Positions 24,626 through 33,426 of a stretch of DNA of 54,128 bases are shown here, one piece after another. Both the position numbers and the translations under genes were made by a program. The number at the start of each line of letters is the position of its first letter. Within the stretch, counting starts at the first letter, position 1. Below the pieces are notes generated by a model, which was given only the letters and a program-made list of their open reading frames with translations, was not told where the DNA came from and did no database searches. Origin of the DNA: an uncultured Pseudomonadota bacterium (GTDB lineage: Bacteria; Myxococcota_A; UBA796; SXON01); NCBI GenBank assembly GCA_903900265.1, contig CAIUMM010000015.1:157438-211565 (forward strand), given 5' to 3'.

Positions 24626-25681
24626 TTACGCGCGGCGGCGGCGACCGAGCAGCATCGCGGCGAGCGCGCCCAGCACGCCAACCGCGCTGGTAGAGGGAGC
24701 GGAAGCGCAGCCACAGGAGCCGGCGGTCTTGATCTCGCCGGGGATGGTCCCGCCGACATCGCTGTCGAGGGTGCCCGAGTCGGTGTCGGTGTCGGCGTCG
24801 GTGTCCGAATCGGTGTCGGTGTCGGTGTCCGAATCGGTGTCGGTGTCGGTGTCCGAATCGGTGTCGGTGTCGGCATCCCCGCCGCCGCCGGTGTCGGTGC
24901 TGTCGTCGCACACATCGCCGATGCCGTCGCCGTCGCGGTCCATCTGGTTGGTGTTGGCGTCAAACTCGCAGTTGTCGTTGTCGTCGATGACGTTGTCGTT
25001 GTCGTCATCGAGGCCGTAGAGCTCGGGCTGGCTGAACGCGCAGTTGTAGGCGCGATCGTTGTAGCCGCCGCAGTTGTACGCGTAGAAGCCCACGCCGCTC
25101 ATCGACGTGCCGTCGGGGATCGCGCCGGTGACCTCCCAACCGGTGTCATCGGACCAAGCGCGGATCACGCCGTCGTTGGAGGACACGTGGATGTCGAAGA
25201 TCGCGCCGGTCGGGTAGGTGTCGTTGGCGGTGTCCAGCGCGGTCGCGCCGGTGCGATCGATCTTCAGCAGGGTGACCGAGCCGTTGCGGCCGCCGTCTGC
25301 GCCGTCTGGGCAGCTTCCACGGTCGCCGCCGCACAACACGACCACCCACGCAGCCGTAGCCGTCGTAGCGATCACGCCGCCCATGGCGTCGTCATCGGAG
25401 ACGTACGCCTGAAAGGTGAACTCGCCGTCGTAGACGGTCACCGCGTCGTTCACCATCCAGTTGGAGATCGGCGCGTCTTCAAGCCAGCGACCGCTGTCTT
25501 CATCGGTCAGCGGGTAGGCCCAAGGGTGGCCGCCGTACTCGAACGCGCCCCATTGATCCGGGCTGTATCCGCCGCTCCAGCCGTCGACTCCGGCGACCGG
25601 CGAGCCGAAGTCGTCATAGGACCACACCAGTTGCGGAGCGGCGGACGCGGGGGCGGACAGGGCGAGAAGGAGGAGGGACAT
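24626..25681 (-). CDS. Thrombospondin type-3-repeat surface protein with MYXO-CTERM-like tail
   Basis: The product is 351 aa. The signal peptide is residues 1-15 (SAPASA). A beta-rich domain with paired cysteines follows (about 16-225, lectin/laminin-G-like: WVVVLCGGDRG, VGFYAYNCGGYNDRAYNC). Then come Ca-binding TSP3-type motifs (DDDNDNVIDDNDNCEFDANTNQ, DRDGDGIGDVCDD; about 225-265). A stretch of Asp-Thr/Ser repeats (about 270-310) leads to a C-terminal SCGCA-hydrophobic-RRRRA tail. That tail matches the MYXO-CTERM sorting pattern, so the protein is probably anchored on the outer surface. It is the likely first gene of the leftward operon. Confidence 0.82.
   Translation of the reverse strand: MSLLLLALSAPASAAPQLVWSYDDFGSPVAGVDGWSGGYSPDQWGAFEYGGHPWAYPLTDEDSGRWLEDAPISNWMVNDAVTVYDGEFTFQAYVSDDDAMGGVIATTATAAWVVVLCGGDRGSCPDGADGGRNGSVTLLKIDRTGATALDTANDTYPTGAIFDIHVSSNDGVIRAWSDDTGWEVTGAIPDGTSMSGVGFYAYNCGGYNDRAYNCAFSQPELYGLDDDNDNVIDDNDNCEFDANTNQMDRDGDGIGDVCDDSTDTGGGGDADTDTDSDTDTDTDSDTDTDTDSDTDADTDTDSGTLDSDVGGTIPGEIKTAGSCGCASAPSTSAVGVLGALAAMLLGRRRRA
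24781..24870. repeat. 24-bp minisatellite encoding Asp-Thr/Ser repeats
   Basis: The element CCGAAT recurs at 24805, 24829 and 24853 inside GTGTCG runs, giving a 24-bp period. It encodes a flexible (DT)nDS spacer between the TSP3 repeats and the C-terminal anchor. Confidence 0.8.
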
Positions 25682-25798
25682 TCGGGCTCCAAGCGTGGAT
25701 AGCGGGTACAGTATCGCTCCCAAATCGCACAATCGGTGCCGTTTGGGTCAAGTTTTTGTATTCGGGCGGGGTGCGGGCGCCGAAGATAGACCTCCCGG

Positions 25799-26629
25799 AT
25801 GCTATGGTTCGACAAACAGCGCGGCGATCTCCCGGCGCGCGCCGCCTACGAGGCGCTGTCCGCGGCGTGGGAAAAGAGCGGCCTCCCCGAAGCGATCGCA
25901 CGGGTGTGTGGTCCGCCCGGGTTGCGTCGCTTCGTGCTCCGCTTTGAGGAGACCCCCCGCGGTTTTCGCGTCACCGGCGTGCAGAGCGAGGCGGTGAAAG
26001 GGGGCGGCGGTCCCCCGCCCCCGCAGGCGTCGAGCGCGGCGTTGCCGGACGTGGAGCGCGCGATCGCAGCGCTGCGCAAAGGCTTGCCGTCGCCGTTTCG
26101 CTTCGACCGCGGCGCGATCGGCGTGATCCGCGACAGCGAAGGCCCGCTGGACATCACGCTGCGGCTCGATGAGGATGGCGACCGGTTCCGGCTCGGCGAG
26201 CTGCGTGCCCCCCGCGGCGCGGGCGTGCCGGTCGATGATCCGGCCTACCTGAAGGCGCTCGCGACGTGGTCCGAGCAGGCCAACCGCGTGCGCGGCGGCT
26301 GGAAGATGTGCCGCGGCGGTCAGAGCTTCGCGCTCGACGGCCACCGTCTGACCATCACCACTGAGGGGCGCTCGCCTGAGGAGCCCCCGACCAGCGAGAG
26401 CATGGTCGTGACCGTGCTCGGCACCTGGGACGGGCGGCATGATCGCTACACCTGGCTGACCGACAAGCCCGTCGCGCCCGAAGCGCCTTTTGTCGAGCCG
26501 GAGCTCACGCTCACGCTTGGGCAAGTCACCGAGCTGGTCGCGTTCGCCGCGGCGCGGCTGGGCGCGCTGGGCGTGTTTCAGGGCGACACGGATGACGCCG
26601 GGATCACCGTGTTCGCTGCGGTGCGCTAA
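25799..26629 (+). CDS. Hypothetical protein
   Basis: The product is 276 aa and not recognised. It has no signal peptide or TM helix and is probably cytoplasmic. The sequence is alternating alpha/beta with a Gly/Pro-rich loop (KGGGGPPPP, about residue 65) separating an N-terminal part from the larger C-terminal part. The middle contains WSEQANRVRGGWKMCRGGQSF. The ATG at 25799 follows an A-rich leader (AAGATAGACC) in a 117-bp divergent intergenic region. Codon usage agrees with its neighbours. Confidence 0.7.
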   Translation: MLWFDKQRGDLPARAAYEALSAAWEKSGLPEAIARVCGPPGLRRFVLRFEETPRGFRVTGVQSEAVKGGGGPPPPQASSAALPDVERAIAALRKGLPSPFRFDRGAIGVIRDSEGPLDITLRLDEDGDRFRLGELRAPRGAGVPVDDPAYLKALATWSEQANRVRGGWKMCRGGQSFALDGHRLTITTEGRSPEEPPTSESMVVTVLGTWDGRHDRYTWLTDKPVAPEAPFVEPELTLTLGQVTELVAFAAARLGALGVFQGDTDDAGITVFAAVR

Positions 26630-26677
26630 GCGCGTGGGTGGGTTCGGCGCTCGGGGCGTATGGGTTAGTGCGGCGGG

Positions 26678-27508
26678 GTGAAAGACGCCCTTATTGTCAG
26701 TGCCCTCTCGCTTGTGCCCAAGAACCTCGTCGCCCGTTGGATGGGAGCGTTCGGCCGCACCCGGTTTCCACGCGCGTTGCAGCGCATCTTGTTGCGCGCC
26801 TACGTCGCAAAGTACGGCCCAGACTTGAGCGAATGCGTGGGGACGCTCGATGATTTTGATAGCTTGACGGCATTTTTCACGCGCGCGCTGAAGCCCGAGG
26901 CGCGGCCGATCGACGCGCGGCCCGACAGCTTTGTCAGTCCGGTAGACGGCGTGTGCTCGGCGGTCGGCACGATCACCGACGGACGAATCCCTCAGGCGCC
27001 GGGCATCGACTACGCGGTCTCCGATCTGCTCGCCGAAGATTCCGCCGGCGGCGCGCCCTACACGCGCTTTGCGGTGATCTACCTGTCGCCCAAAGACTAC
27101 CACCGCGTCCACACGCCGTGCGCGGGCACCGTCACCCGTTTTCACTACCTTCCGGGTAAGCTTTGGCCGGTGTTTCCTGCCGCCGTGCGCAGCATCCGCG
27201 ACCTGTTCGCGCGCAACGAGCGGCTGGTGAGCTGGATGGACACCGAAGCCGGCACCATCGCCGTCGTCATGGTGGGCGCGTTCGGCGTCGGCCGCATCAA
27301 GACGGTGTACCACCCGATCATCACCAACACCGCGGGGCCAGACACCGCCGGGATGGTGAACCATCCCCTTGGTCGGTGTGCGGAGCTGGGCAGGTTTGAG
27401 CTGGGCTCTACGGTGGTCCTGTTGGCGCCAGACACGGTGACCTGGGAGGTCGCGGCGGGCGCGACAGTGCGTCTGGGCCAGCGCATCGGCGCGGCGGCGC
27501 ACGCGTAG
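26678..27508 (+). CDS. psd: Phosphatidylserine decarboxylase proenzyme
   Basis: The product is 276 aa and starts with GTG behind a GGCGGGG ribosome site. It forms phosphatidylethanolamine from phosphatidylserine at the membrane. The characteristic LGST self-cleavage site that makes the pyruvoyl prosthetic group is at about residues 241-244 (FELGSTVVLLAP). The conserved FVSPVDG and the YHRVHTPCAG segment with its histidines are present. Size and motifs fit the bacterial type I enzymes. No pssA gene is adjacent. Confidence 0.94.
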   Translation: MKDALIVSALSLVPKNLVARWMGAFGRTRFPRALQRILLRAYVAKYGPDLSECVGTLDDFDSLTAFFTRALKPEARPIDARPDSFVSPVDGVCSAVGTITDGRIPQAPGIDYAVSDLLAEDSAGGAPYTRFAVIYLSPKDYHRVHTPCAGTVTRFHYLPGKLWPVFPAAVRSIRDLFARNERLVSWMDTEAGTIAVVMVGAFGVGRIKTVYHPIITNTAGPDTAGMVNHPLGRCAELGRFELGSTVVLLAPDTVTWEVAAGATVRLGQRIGAAAHA

Positions 27509-27559
27509 CGGTCTGCACGCTCCCGGGCGCGCAAACCTGTCGCGCCCCAGTGGCCACGG

Positions 27560-28258
27560 CTAAAGCACCAGCCTCGGCTCCGTCCCGTCGCCAAGCGGGG
27601 CCACCGGCGAGGCCCCCTCGGGGAAGATCATCTGCGCGTGGTGCAGCAAGAACGGTCCTTCTGAGCCCGCGCCGTACAAGGGGTCGCCGCACAGCGGGAT
27701 CCCGGCGTGCAGCGCGTGCACGCGGATCTGGTGCATCACGCCGGTGCGGATCTCCGCTTGCCAAAGGAAACCTTCGTTTTCGGACGTCGCCGCCGGTTGC
27801 TCCAACGCAGTGAACCGGGTCCATGCCGGGTACCACCGGCCACGGTGGTCTTTGACCGGGCGATCCTGCACGATCATCCGGCGACTGCTGCGCGGGTGAT
27901 GGGCGATGGGGACCTCGATCAGCGTGCTGGAGTACCCCGCGACGCTCGGAGCCACCTGAGATCGGAACACGTAGAGCTTGCGCAACGCCCGCGACGCGAA
28001 GCGCTCGCGCAGGGCCGTGAGGCTCCCCGCGTTTCGCGCGACCAGCACGAGGCCAGAGGTCGCGGTGTCCAGACGATGGGCGATGCCACCCTCAAAGCCG
28101 GCGGGGAAGCCCTCCGCCGGAAAGTCAGGATGCGCTTGCCACCACGCGTACAGGCTCGTTCCCACGCCGTCGTGGGGCGGGAACACCGGCAGCCCCGCGG
28201 GCTTCCAAAGGTACGCGCGGTCGGGGGTGAGGCCGAGCAACGTGGCGGTGTGGAGCAT
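27560..28258 (-). CDS. RluA-family RNA pseudouridine synthase
   Basis: The product is 232 aa. The catalytic motif is AHRLDTATSGLVLVAR with Asp 64; RTGVMHQIRVHALHAGIPLCGDPLYG near the C-terminus is the RluA/RsuA signature. There is no S4 domain, so it resembles the RluA/TruC-type single-domain enzymes. It isomerises uridine in rRNA or tRNA. The exact target cannot be read from the sequence. It is divergent from the membrane protein at 28299 with a 40-bp gap. Confidence 0.92.
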   Translation of the reverse strand: MLHTATLLGLTPDRAYLWKPAGLPVFPPHDGVGTSLYAWWQAHPDFPAEGFPAGFEGGIAHRLDTATSGLVLVARNAGSLTALRERFASRALRKLYVFRSQVAPSVAGYSSTLIEVPIAHHPRSSRRMIVQDRPVKDHRGRWYPAWTRFTALEQPAATSENEGFLWQAEIRTGVMHQIRVHALHAGIPLCGDPLYGAGSEGPFLLHHAQMIFPEGASPVAPLGDGTEPRLVL

Positions 28259-28298
28259 TCGCCCTCCCGGGCAGGGTGGTTCGGCGGTAGGTTGCGGC

Positions 28299-30128
28299 GT
28301 GCTTCGCGTCTATACGCTTCTGCAGTCCCTCGCCCTTGCCGTGCTGCTGACGTGGCCGGTCTCGGCGCATTTGTCGGCGTCTGCGCTCGGTAGTCCGGAC
28401 GGTGACGGCCTCAAGCACGTATGGAACCTGTGGTGGATGCGTCAGGAGTTCTGGGACGGCACCTGGGGCCTTGCGACCACGTGGGTGGGCTTTCCCGCCG
28501 GGATGCAGCTCTACCCGATTGAGCCCTTCAATGGGATTTTTGCGGCGTTGGCCCCTATCGATCCGGTCACGCTGTCGAACCTGCTTGCCTTGCTGCACCT
28601 GACGCTGCTCGGATGGTGCATGTGCTGGTTGGGCTGGCTGCAGAGCGGGCGATGGACTGGGGCGCTCGCGGCGGGCGCGCTCGCTCAATGCAGCGCTTTT
28701 GTGGCGTTTACGCTCCATGTAGGCGTAGGCGAGATGCGCGAGCTGTGGTGGTTGCCGCTGGGTTTCTGCTGCTTGCTGCGGGCCCAGGAGGAGGGGCAGC
28801 GTCGCTGGTTTTTTGCGCTCGGCGCGACGTTGACGCTCGCGATGTTGTCGTGCTTCTACATCGGGTTTTTTCTGGCGCTCGGCGTACTCACCCACGCGCT
28901 GCTGACCCTGCGTGGCAAGCTGTCGCTCTTGCCGCGCTACGCGGCGACCGCGGTGGGCGCGGCGGTGCTGACCCTCGTGCCGTTCCGCTTCTTCGCCGCG
29001 ACGTACGACCCGCTCGACGACCGCAGCGTCATCACCTTCTCGGAGTGGGTGCAAAGCCGACCGCGGGCGACCTATGAAACTGCGGCCGTAGAACCCTCCC
29101 AGTTGCTTTCCTGGCGCAACGACGATCGCGCGACCTCGAGTCGGCAGATCATGGCCTACACCGGGGGGCGCTACCTCGGGCTGCTGACGCTGGTGTTGGC
29201 CGGGCTGGGCGTTGCGGCGGCGCCGCGTCGCAGCGCGCCCTGGCTGGGCGTCGCCGCGGTCGCGGTGGTGTTTTCGCTGGGGACGGTGCTGTTGGAGGGC
29301 GGTGATGTGGTGGTGTTTCGAGGCGCGCGGCTGGTGCTGCCGTTAGCGCCCGTGAACCAAGTCTTGGGGTTTTATGCGGAGTCGATCAACTTCCCGGCGC
29401 GTTTTCTCGCGCTGACGGCGGTGGCGCTGCCTGCGGCGGCGGCTGCGGCGTCGCGCTGGCGTTGGACGCTAGTTTTGGTTCCGCTGGCGTGCCTCGACAT
29501 GGTGCAGCACGATCTGGTGCCGTGGCCGCGCGCCACGTTCACGTTGCCCGACGCCCGCGCGCTGCAGCGCGATCACAGCCGCAAAGGCGTGCTCAACATC
29601 ACGCCGTTCACGTACCTGAAGACGCCCGACGCCGCGCAGCTCCTCGCCTACAAGAACCCCGAAGGCCGGGCGGCCGCGATCGCCGCGCAGATCGCCATGC
29701 AGCGGCGCTTCGACATCGTGCCCATCGAGCGCATGGACATCTGGGCCTCGGCCGGGCTGTTATGGGCGTTGCCACTCCCGATGTTGGAGTCGCTCGCTAC
29801 AGCCAGCCCGTCGAACGCCGCGGCGCATCGCGCGGACCTCTGGCTGCTGCGGGACCGCGGCTTCGACAAGCTGCTGCTGACGTTTGTGGTGATCAACTCC
29901 GAGGTTCAACGCGTCGAAGCGTTTATGACCAGCCTGTGCGGCGAGCCCGAAAAGACGCCCATCGCGCGGGTGTGGACCATCCCGACGGTGGACGCGACCG
30001 AGCAGGAGTACGTGGGCTGGCGCGCTGCGCACGAGGCCAAGGTCAAGCTGATCAAGCCTCCCAAAATGGGAGTGCAATTCCCCAAGTCCCCCAAGCCGGC
30101 TACACTGGACCCGAAGGTTCCTAAATGA
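28299..30128 (+). CDS. Polytopic membrane protein (glycosyltransferase-C-like)
   Basis: The product is 609 aa, starting with GTG (VLRVYTLLQ). About 10-11 TM helices occupy residues 1-400, and a soluble C-terminal portion of about 200 residues follows. A first-loop PDGDGLKHVWNLWW motif with acidic residues after helix 1 resembles GT-C lipid-linked sugar transferases and YfhO-like proteins, but no catalytic motif is conclusive. The long upstream in-frame extension overlaps the pseudouridine synthase gene and is rejected. The stop overlaps the next ATG (ATGA). Confidence 0.7.
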   Translation: MLRVYTLLQSLALAVLLTWPVSAHLSASALGSPDGDGLKHVWNLWWMRQEFWDGTWGLATTWVGFPAGMQLYPIEPFNGIFAALAPIDPVTLSNLLALLHLTLLGWCMCWLGWLQSGRWTGALAAGALAQCSAFVAFTLHVGVGEMRELWWLPLGFCCLLRAQEEGQRRWFFALGATLTLAMLSCFYIGFFLALGVLTHALLTLRGKLSLLPRYAATAVGAAVLTLVPFRFFAATYDPLDDRSVITFSEWVQSRPRATYETAAVEPSQLLSWRNDDRATSSRQIMAYTGGRYLGLLTLVLAGLGVAAAPRRSAPWLGVAAVAVVFSLGTVLLEGGDVVVFRGARLVLPLAPVNQVLGFYAESINFPARFLALTAVALPAAAAAASRWRWTLVLVPLACLDMVQHDLVPWPRATFTLPDARALQRDHSRKGVLNITPFTYLKTPDAAQLLAYKNPEGRAAAIAAQIAMQRRFDIVPIERMDIWASAGLLWALPLPMLESLATASPSNAAAHRADLWLLRDRGFDKLLLTFVVINSEVQRVEAFMTSLCGEPEKTPIARVWTIPTVDATEQEYVGWRAAHEAKVKLIKPPKMGVQFPKSPKPATLDPKVPK

Positions 30129-31390
30129 CGCTCTGCCTGTACGCCCTGCTTGTCGGTCCCGCCGCTGCCTTCGACTCGGAGTCGCAGTCCATCGATCTTG
30201 CGCAGACCGCGCAGATCTTCACCAACGCGACGTTCTCGACCGGCTTCGTACCGTCGGGCTCGCCGCTTCAAGTGCAGTTTGCGATCGAGGCCAACGGCGG
30301 CGCCGACGTGTCGATGCAAGGCGAGGCGGACCTGAGCTGGCCTGAGGCGCTGCAGCTGCAGTTCACCGGGGACCCCGGCAGCGGGCTCTTCTTGCTCGAC
30401 GCCTCCCTCGACGCGGTCACGACCATCGCGATTGACCTGTCCGATTGGGGATACTACGGAACCCTCGAGGTCGATCGCCGAACCTTGGGATTTGAAGGCG
30501 CCCAGTTCTTCGACCCCTTCGTGTTGGACGGTGCCGCCGAGCCTCGGGTCGAGATCGTGGACACCGGCGCGGGCACCAGCATCATCAACTACACCTACAC
30601 GGTTTTTTCAGGCGTCGACCTCCGCTTCTCGGCGGACATGAACACCGTCGTCACCGTAGGCTTCTCCGGCGAGCAGTTCGAAGCGAACGGCGTGGTCGCG
30701 ACGACCGAAAATGCAGTCAGCGTCGTGCCCTACGAGCGGGTGGCGGACTACGACGCGGCAACGACCTACACCGGCTCGTGGGACTCGGATCTTTCGTTGG
30801 TGATCACGCCCGCCGTTCAAGCCTGCGTGGCGATCTTCGGCTGCGTCACCGTAGCGGAGTTCGACGTCCCCTTGAGCCTGCTTCAAGACAGCTTCTTGCA
30901 GGACTTCGATCCGATCGACGTGATCTTCCCCTTGCCGCTGCTAACGCCGGGCCTCGATCAGGCCGACATGGGCGACGCCGACGTCGGGCAGATCGTCAAC
31001 CTCGAGGTGCCGATCGGGAATGACGGCAGCCTGAGCGTGTACGGCGACGCCCGCATCGAAGGCAGCACCGACTTCACCGTGTATCCGTCGACCTTCGACG
31101 CGCTGCCAGGCACGGAAGATGGTTTGGTCGTCACGTTTGCGCCGACCGCCGAGGGCGCGCAGACCGCGGAGCTGGTCTTAGCCAGCAATGACCCCGGGCT
31201 CCCCGAGTTCCGGATTCCGCTGACCGCCAACGGCGTCGTCCCTGAGGCCCCGGACGGGGGCCAGAACCCCGACGACGAGACCAAAGCGGTGAGCTCCTGC
31301 GGCTGCGCTAACGGCTCGGCGGGGGCTGGGGGCGGCGCTGCGCTGGTCGCCGTAGCGGGCTTGTTGCTGCAACGCCGTCGGCGGGTTTGA
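30125..31390 (+). CDS. Surface protein with ASH/choice-of-anchor-type domain and MYXO-CTERM-like tail
   Basis: The product is 421 aa. The signal peptide is about 1-16. A large beta-rich region (about 17-290) is unrecognised. An Ig-like ASH/choice-of-anchor D-type domain spans about 290-370 (VTFAPTAEGAQTAELVLASNDPGLPEFRIPLTANG). The tail SSCGCANGSAG, a hydrophobic stretch and QRRRRV match the MYXO-CTERM surface-sorting pattern. Coupling to the upstream membrane protein (ATGA) and the downstream phosphatase (shared TTGA) suggests a three-gene unit. Confidence 0.8.
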   Translation: MTLCLYALLVGPAAAFDSESQSIDLAQTAQIFTNATFSTGFVPSGSPLQVQFAIEANGGADVSMQGEADLSWPEALQLQFTGDPGSGLFLLDASLDAVTTIAIDLSDWGYYGTLEVDRRTLGFEGAQFFDPFVLDGAAEPRVEIVDTGAGTSIINYTYTVFSGVDLRFSADMNTVVTVGFSGEQFEANGVVATTENAVSVVPYERVADYDAATTYTGSWDSDLSLVITPAVQACVAIFGCVTVAEFDVPLSLLQDSFLQDFDPIDVIFPLPLLTPGLDQADMGDADVGQIVNLEVPIGNDGSLSVYGDARIEGSTDFTVYPSTFDALPGTEDGLVVTFAPTAEGAQTAELVLASNDPGLPEFRIPLTANGVVPEAPDGGQNPDDETKAVSSCGCANGSAGAGGGAALVAVAGLLLQRRRRV

Positions 31391-32211
31391 GCAGTCCAGT
31401 CGTGGCCCGCAAGCCCGCCAGCTCGATCACACTGCCTCCCGAAGGAGAGGTGCGAGCCAGCTATTCTCCTCCGCTCGCCGGTCTCGCGCCGCGCGGCACC
31501 CTCGCGCTCACGACGGCGGCAGCGGCTACCCGTCGCAGCCCGCGTCATCGCGAGAACGAAGACCAGTACCGCATCCTCGACGGGGAGCACCCCTACGTCG
31601 CCGCGGCGAGGCGGGGCAGCTTGTTTGTGATCTGCGACGGCGTCAGCACCGTCCCGCGCGGAAAAGAGGCGGCGGAGCTGACCGTCTCGCGCATCGACAG
31701 CTTCTTTCAGCGTCGCCCGCACATCGACAGCTTGCGCGAGCTGGTGATCGAGATTGACTGGGAGCTGCGCGCGGGCGGTAAGGGCTCGGCGGCGTGTACG
31801 CTCTCGTTGCTGTGGCTAGCGGACGGTCGGGCCACCGTGGTGCACGTCGGAGACTCGCAGGTATACCGGGTTCGCCATGGCGAAACCACGCGCATCACCC
31901 GGCAACACGTCGGAGGGCGGGCGCTGGGCGCGTACATGGGCATGGGCCCCGAGGTCGGGAAGGTCTTGCAGATCTGGCAGGACGAGCTGTTCGCGGGAGA
32001 CCTGTTCTTGATGGTGACCGACGGCGTGACCGAGGTGCTCCCGGCGGACGAGCTGAACGACACGTGGTGGGCGATCGGCGCCTCGCCGCAGCTAGTGGCC
32101 CAGGCGATCATCAACGAGGTCGATCGTCGCAAGGGCCGCGACGACGCGACGGCGCTCGTGGTCGATGTGCTGGATGTAGAGACCGGCTCCCTCGGGCGCG
32201 TCGGACCCTGA
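31387..32211 (+). CDS. PP2C-family Ser/Thr protein phosphatase
   Basis: The product is 274 aa, starting with TTG that overlaps the previous stop (TTGA). PP2C motifs are visible: RENEDQY, FVICDGVS (metal-binding Asp), VVHVGDSQVYRVR, LMVTDGVTE and RDDATALVVDV. It would dephosphorylate Ser/Thr residues and is the natural counterpart of the Hanks-type kinases encoded at 33427, 40519 and 45922. The first 30 residues are basic and Pro-rich with no family match; a later start is possible. Confidence 0.88.
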   Translation: MSSPVVARKPASSITLPPEGEVRASYSPPLAGLAPRGTLALTTAAAATRRSPRHRENEDQYRILDGEHPYVAAARRGSLFVICDGVSTVPRGKEAAELTVSRIDSFFQRRPHIDSLRELVIEIDWELRAGGKGSAACTLSLLWLADGRATVVHVGDSQVYRVRHGETTRITRQHVGGRALGAYMGMGPEVGKVLQIWQDELFAGDLFLMVTDGVTEVLPADELNDTWWAIGASPQLVAQAIINEVDRRKGRDDATALVVDVLDVETGSLGRVGP

Positions 32212-32248
32212 TCGCTGCCAACGCGCGGGTTTCGGATTATTCGCTCGC

Positions 32249-32635
32249 ATGGCTACCCCCTTTGGTATTCGGCGCAGGCTTCGTCGCCTGTTCGGCATCC
32301 CCCTCGAGACCCCGGCGGCCGCCGTTCAAGCGCCCGCGCCGGTGTCGCTCACCGTCGTCAGCGTGAAGGGCGAGGAGACCAAAGAGGCCGCGGCGGAGAG
32401 CACGCTGCTGGCGATCTCCGGCAAGATGAAGCACCCGATCGCCTCGGGGTGCTCGGACTCTTCGTGCGGAACGTGCCGGGTTGAGGTGCTCGAAGGCGGC
32501 GACAACATCAGCGGCTCGGACGCCCGTGAGCGCGCGACGTTGAAGGAGAACGGCTACCCGTCTACGCTGCGCTTGGCGTGCCGCGCGGAGCTGGTCGGCG
32601 GCTCCGCTAAGGTCAAGGCCTTCGAGCTGGTCTGA
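32249..32635 (+). CDS. 2Fe-2S ferredoxin
   Basis: The product is 128 aa. After a basic 30-residue N-terminal extension, a plant-type ferredoxin fold follows with cluster ligands C68, C73, C76 (CxxxxCxxC in [10 protein letters not shown]) and C111 (RLACRAEL). It is a soluble one-electron carrier; the partner enzyme is not evident locally. Positively charged N-terminal residues RRRLRR could aid docking. The ATG lies 37 nt after the phosphatase stop. Confidence 0.9.
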   Translation: MATPFGIRRRLRRLFGIPLETPAAAVQAPAPVSLTVVSVKGEETKEAAAESTLLAISGKMKHPIASGCSDSSCGTCRVEVLEGGDNISGSDARERATLKENGYPSTLRLACRAELVGGSAKVKAFELV

Positions 32636-32718
32636 CACCGGGGAGGCGATTGTTTGCGCGGGAAACGACGGAGCCTACGCTCGCTCCTGCCCGAAGGCGC
32701 GAAACCGTATTAGACCTC

Positions 32719-33417
32719 ATGCCCATGAAGATCTTCATCGACACCGCCAATCTTGCCGAGATCCGCGAAGCCCACAGCTGGGGCGTGATCGACGGCGTGA
32801 CGACCAACCCCTCGCTGATCGCGAAGGAAGGGCGCGATTTCATCGCGACCATCCACGAGATCTGTGAGCTCGTCGACGGGCCTGTGTCCGCCGAGGTGAT
32901 CGCGCAGGACGCGCCGAAGATGGTGCAAGAGGGCCGGCTGCTCGCGCAGGTGCACAAGAACGTCGTGGTCAAGATCCCGCTGACGTTCGAGGGGCTCAAG
33001 GCCTGCTCGATCCTCACCAAAGAGGGCATCCGCACCAACGTGACGCTGTGCTTCCAGGCCAGCCAGGCGCTGCTCGCCGCCAAGGCCGGCGCCACCTACA
33101 TCTCGCCGTTCATCGGGCGTCTCGATGACCTCGGCATCGACGGCATGGACCTCATCCGCAGCATCGTCACCATCTACAAGAACGACCCGACCTTGAAGAC
33201 CCAGGTGCTCGCCGCGAGCATCCGCGATCCGCTGCACGTGGTGCAGTCGGCTGAAGCGGGCTCGCACGTCGCGACCATCCCGTTCAAGGTGTTGAAGCAG
33301 ATGGGCGTGCACCCGCTCACCGACAAGGGCAACGCGCAGTTCCTCGCCGACTGGCAGACCGCGCCGGACACCGACATCATCGGTCAGACCTCACGCTGGC
33401 TCGCCGGCCGAAAGTAG
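32719..33417 (+). CDS. Small transaldolase (TalC/fructose-6-phosphate aldolase family)
   Basis: The product is 232 aa. The TIM-barrel sequence [37 protein letters not shown] (Schiff-base Lys) and [32 protein letters not shown] is characteristic of the short transaldolase subfamily. It transfers dihydroxyacetone units in the pentose phosphate pathway or acts as an aldolase. Two ATGs at 32719 and 32725 are possible; the family usually starts with MKIF (32725). No clear ribosome site precedes either. Confidence 0.93.
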   Translation: MPMKIFIDTANLAEIREAHSWGVIDGVTTNPSLIAKEGRDFIATIHEICELVDGPVSAEVIAQDAPKMVQEGRLLAQVHKNVVVKIPLTFEGLKACSILTKEGIRTNVTLCFQASQALLAAKAGATYISPFIGRLDDLGIDGMDLIRSIVTIYKNDPTLKTQVLAASIRDPLHVVQSAEAGSHVATIPFKVLKQMGVHPLTDKGNAQFLADWQTAPDTDIIGQTSRWLAGRK

Positions 33418-33426
33418 CCGTCGCCG

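Noticed and set aside
24781..24870. Possible CRISPR-like array
   Set aside because: The 24-bp period has no unique spacers, lies in frame inside a coding gene and encodes a (DT)nDS linker.
25802..27502. 566-codon minus-strand frame opposite the hypothetical protein and psd
   Set aside because: psd is certain on the plus strand; the reverse product has no recognisable features.
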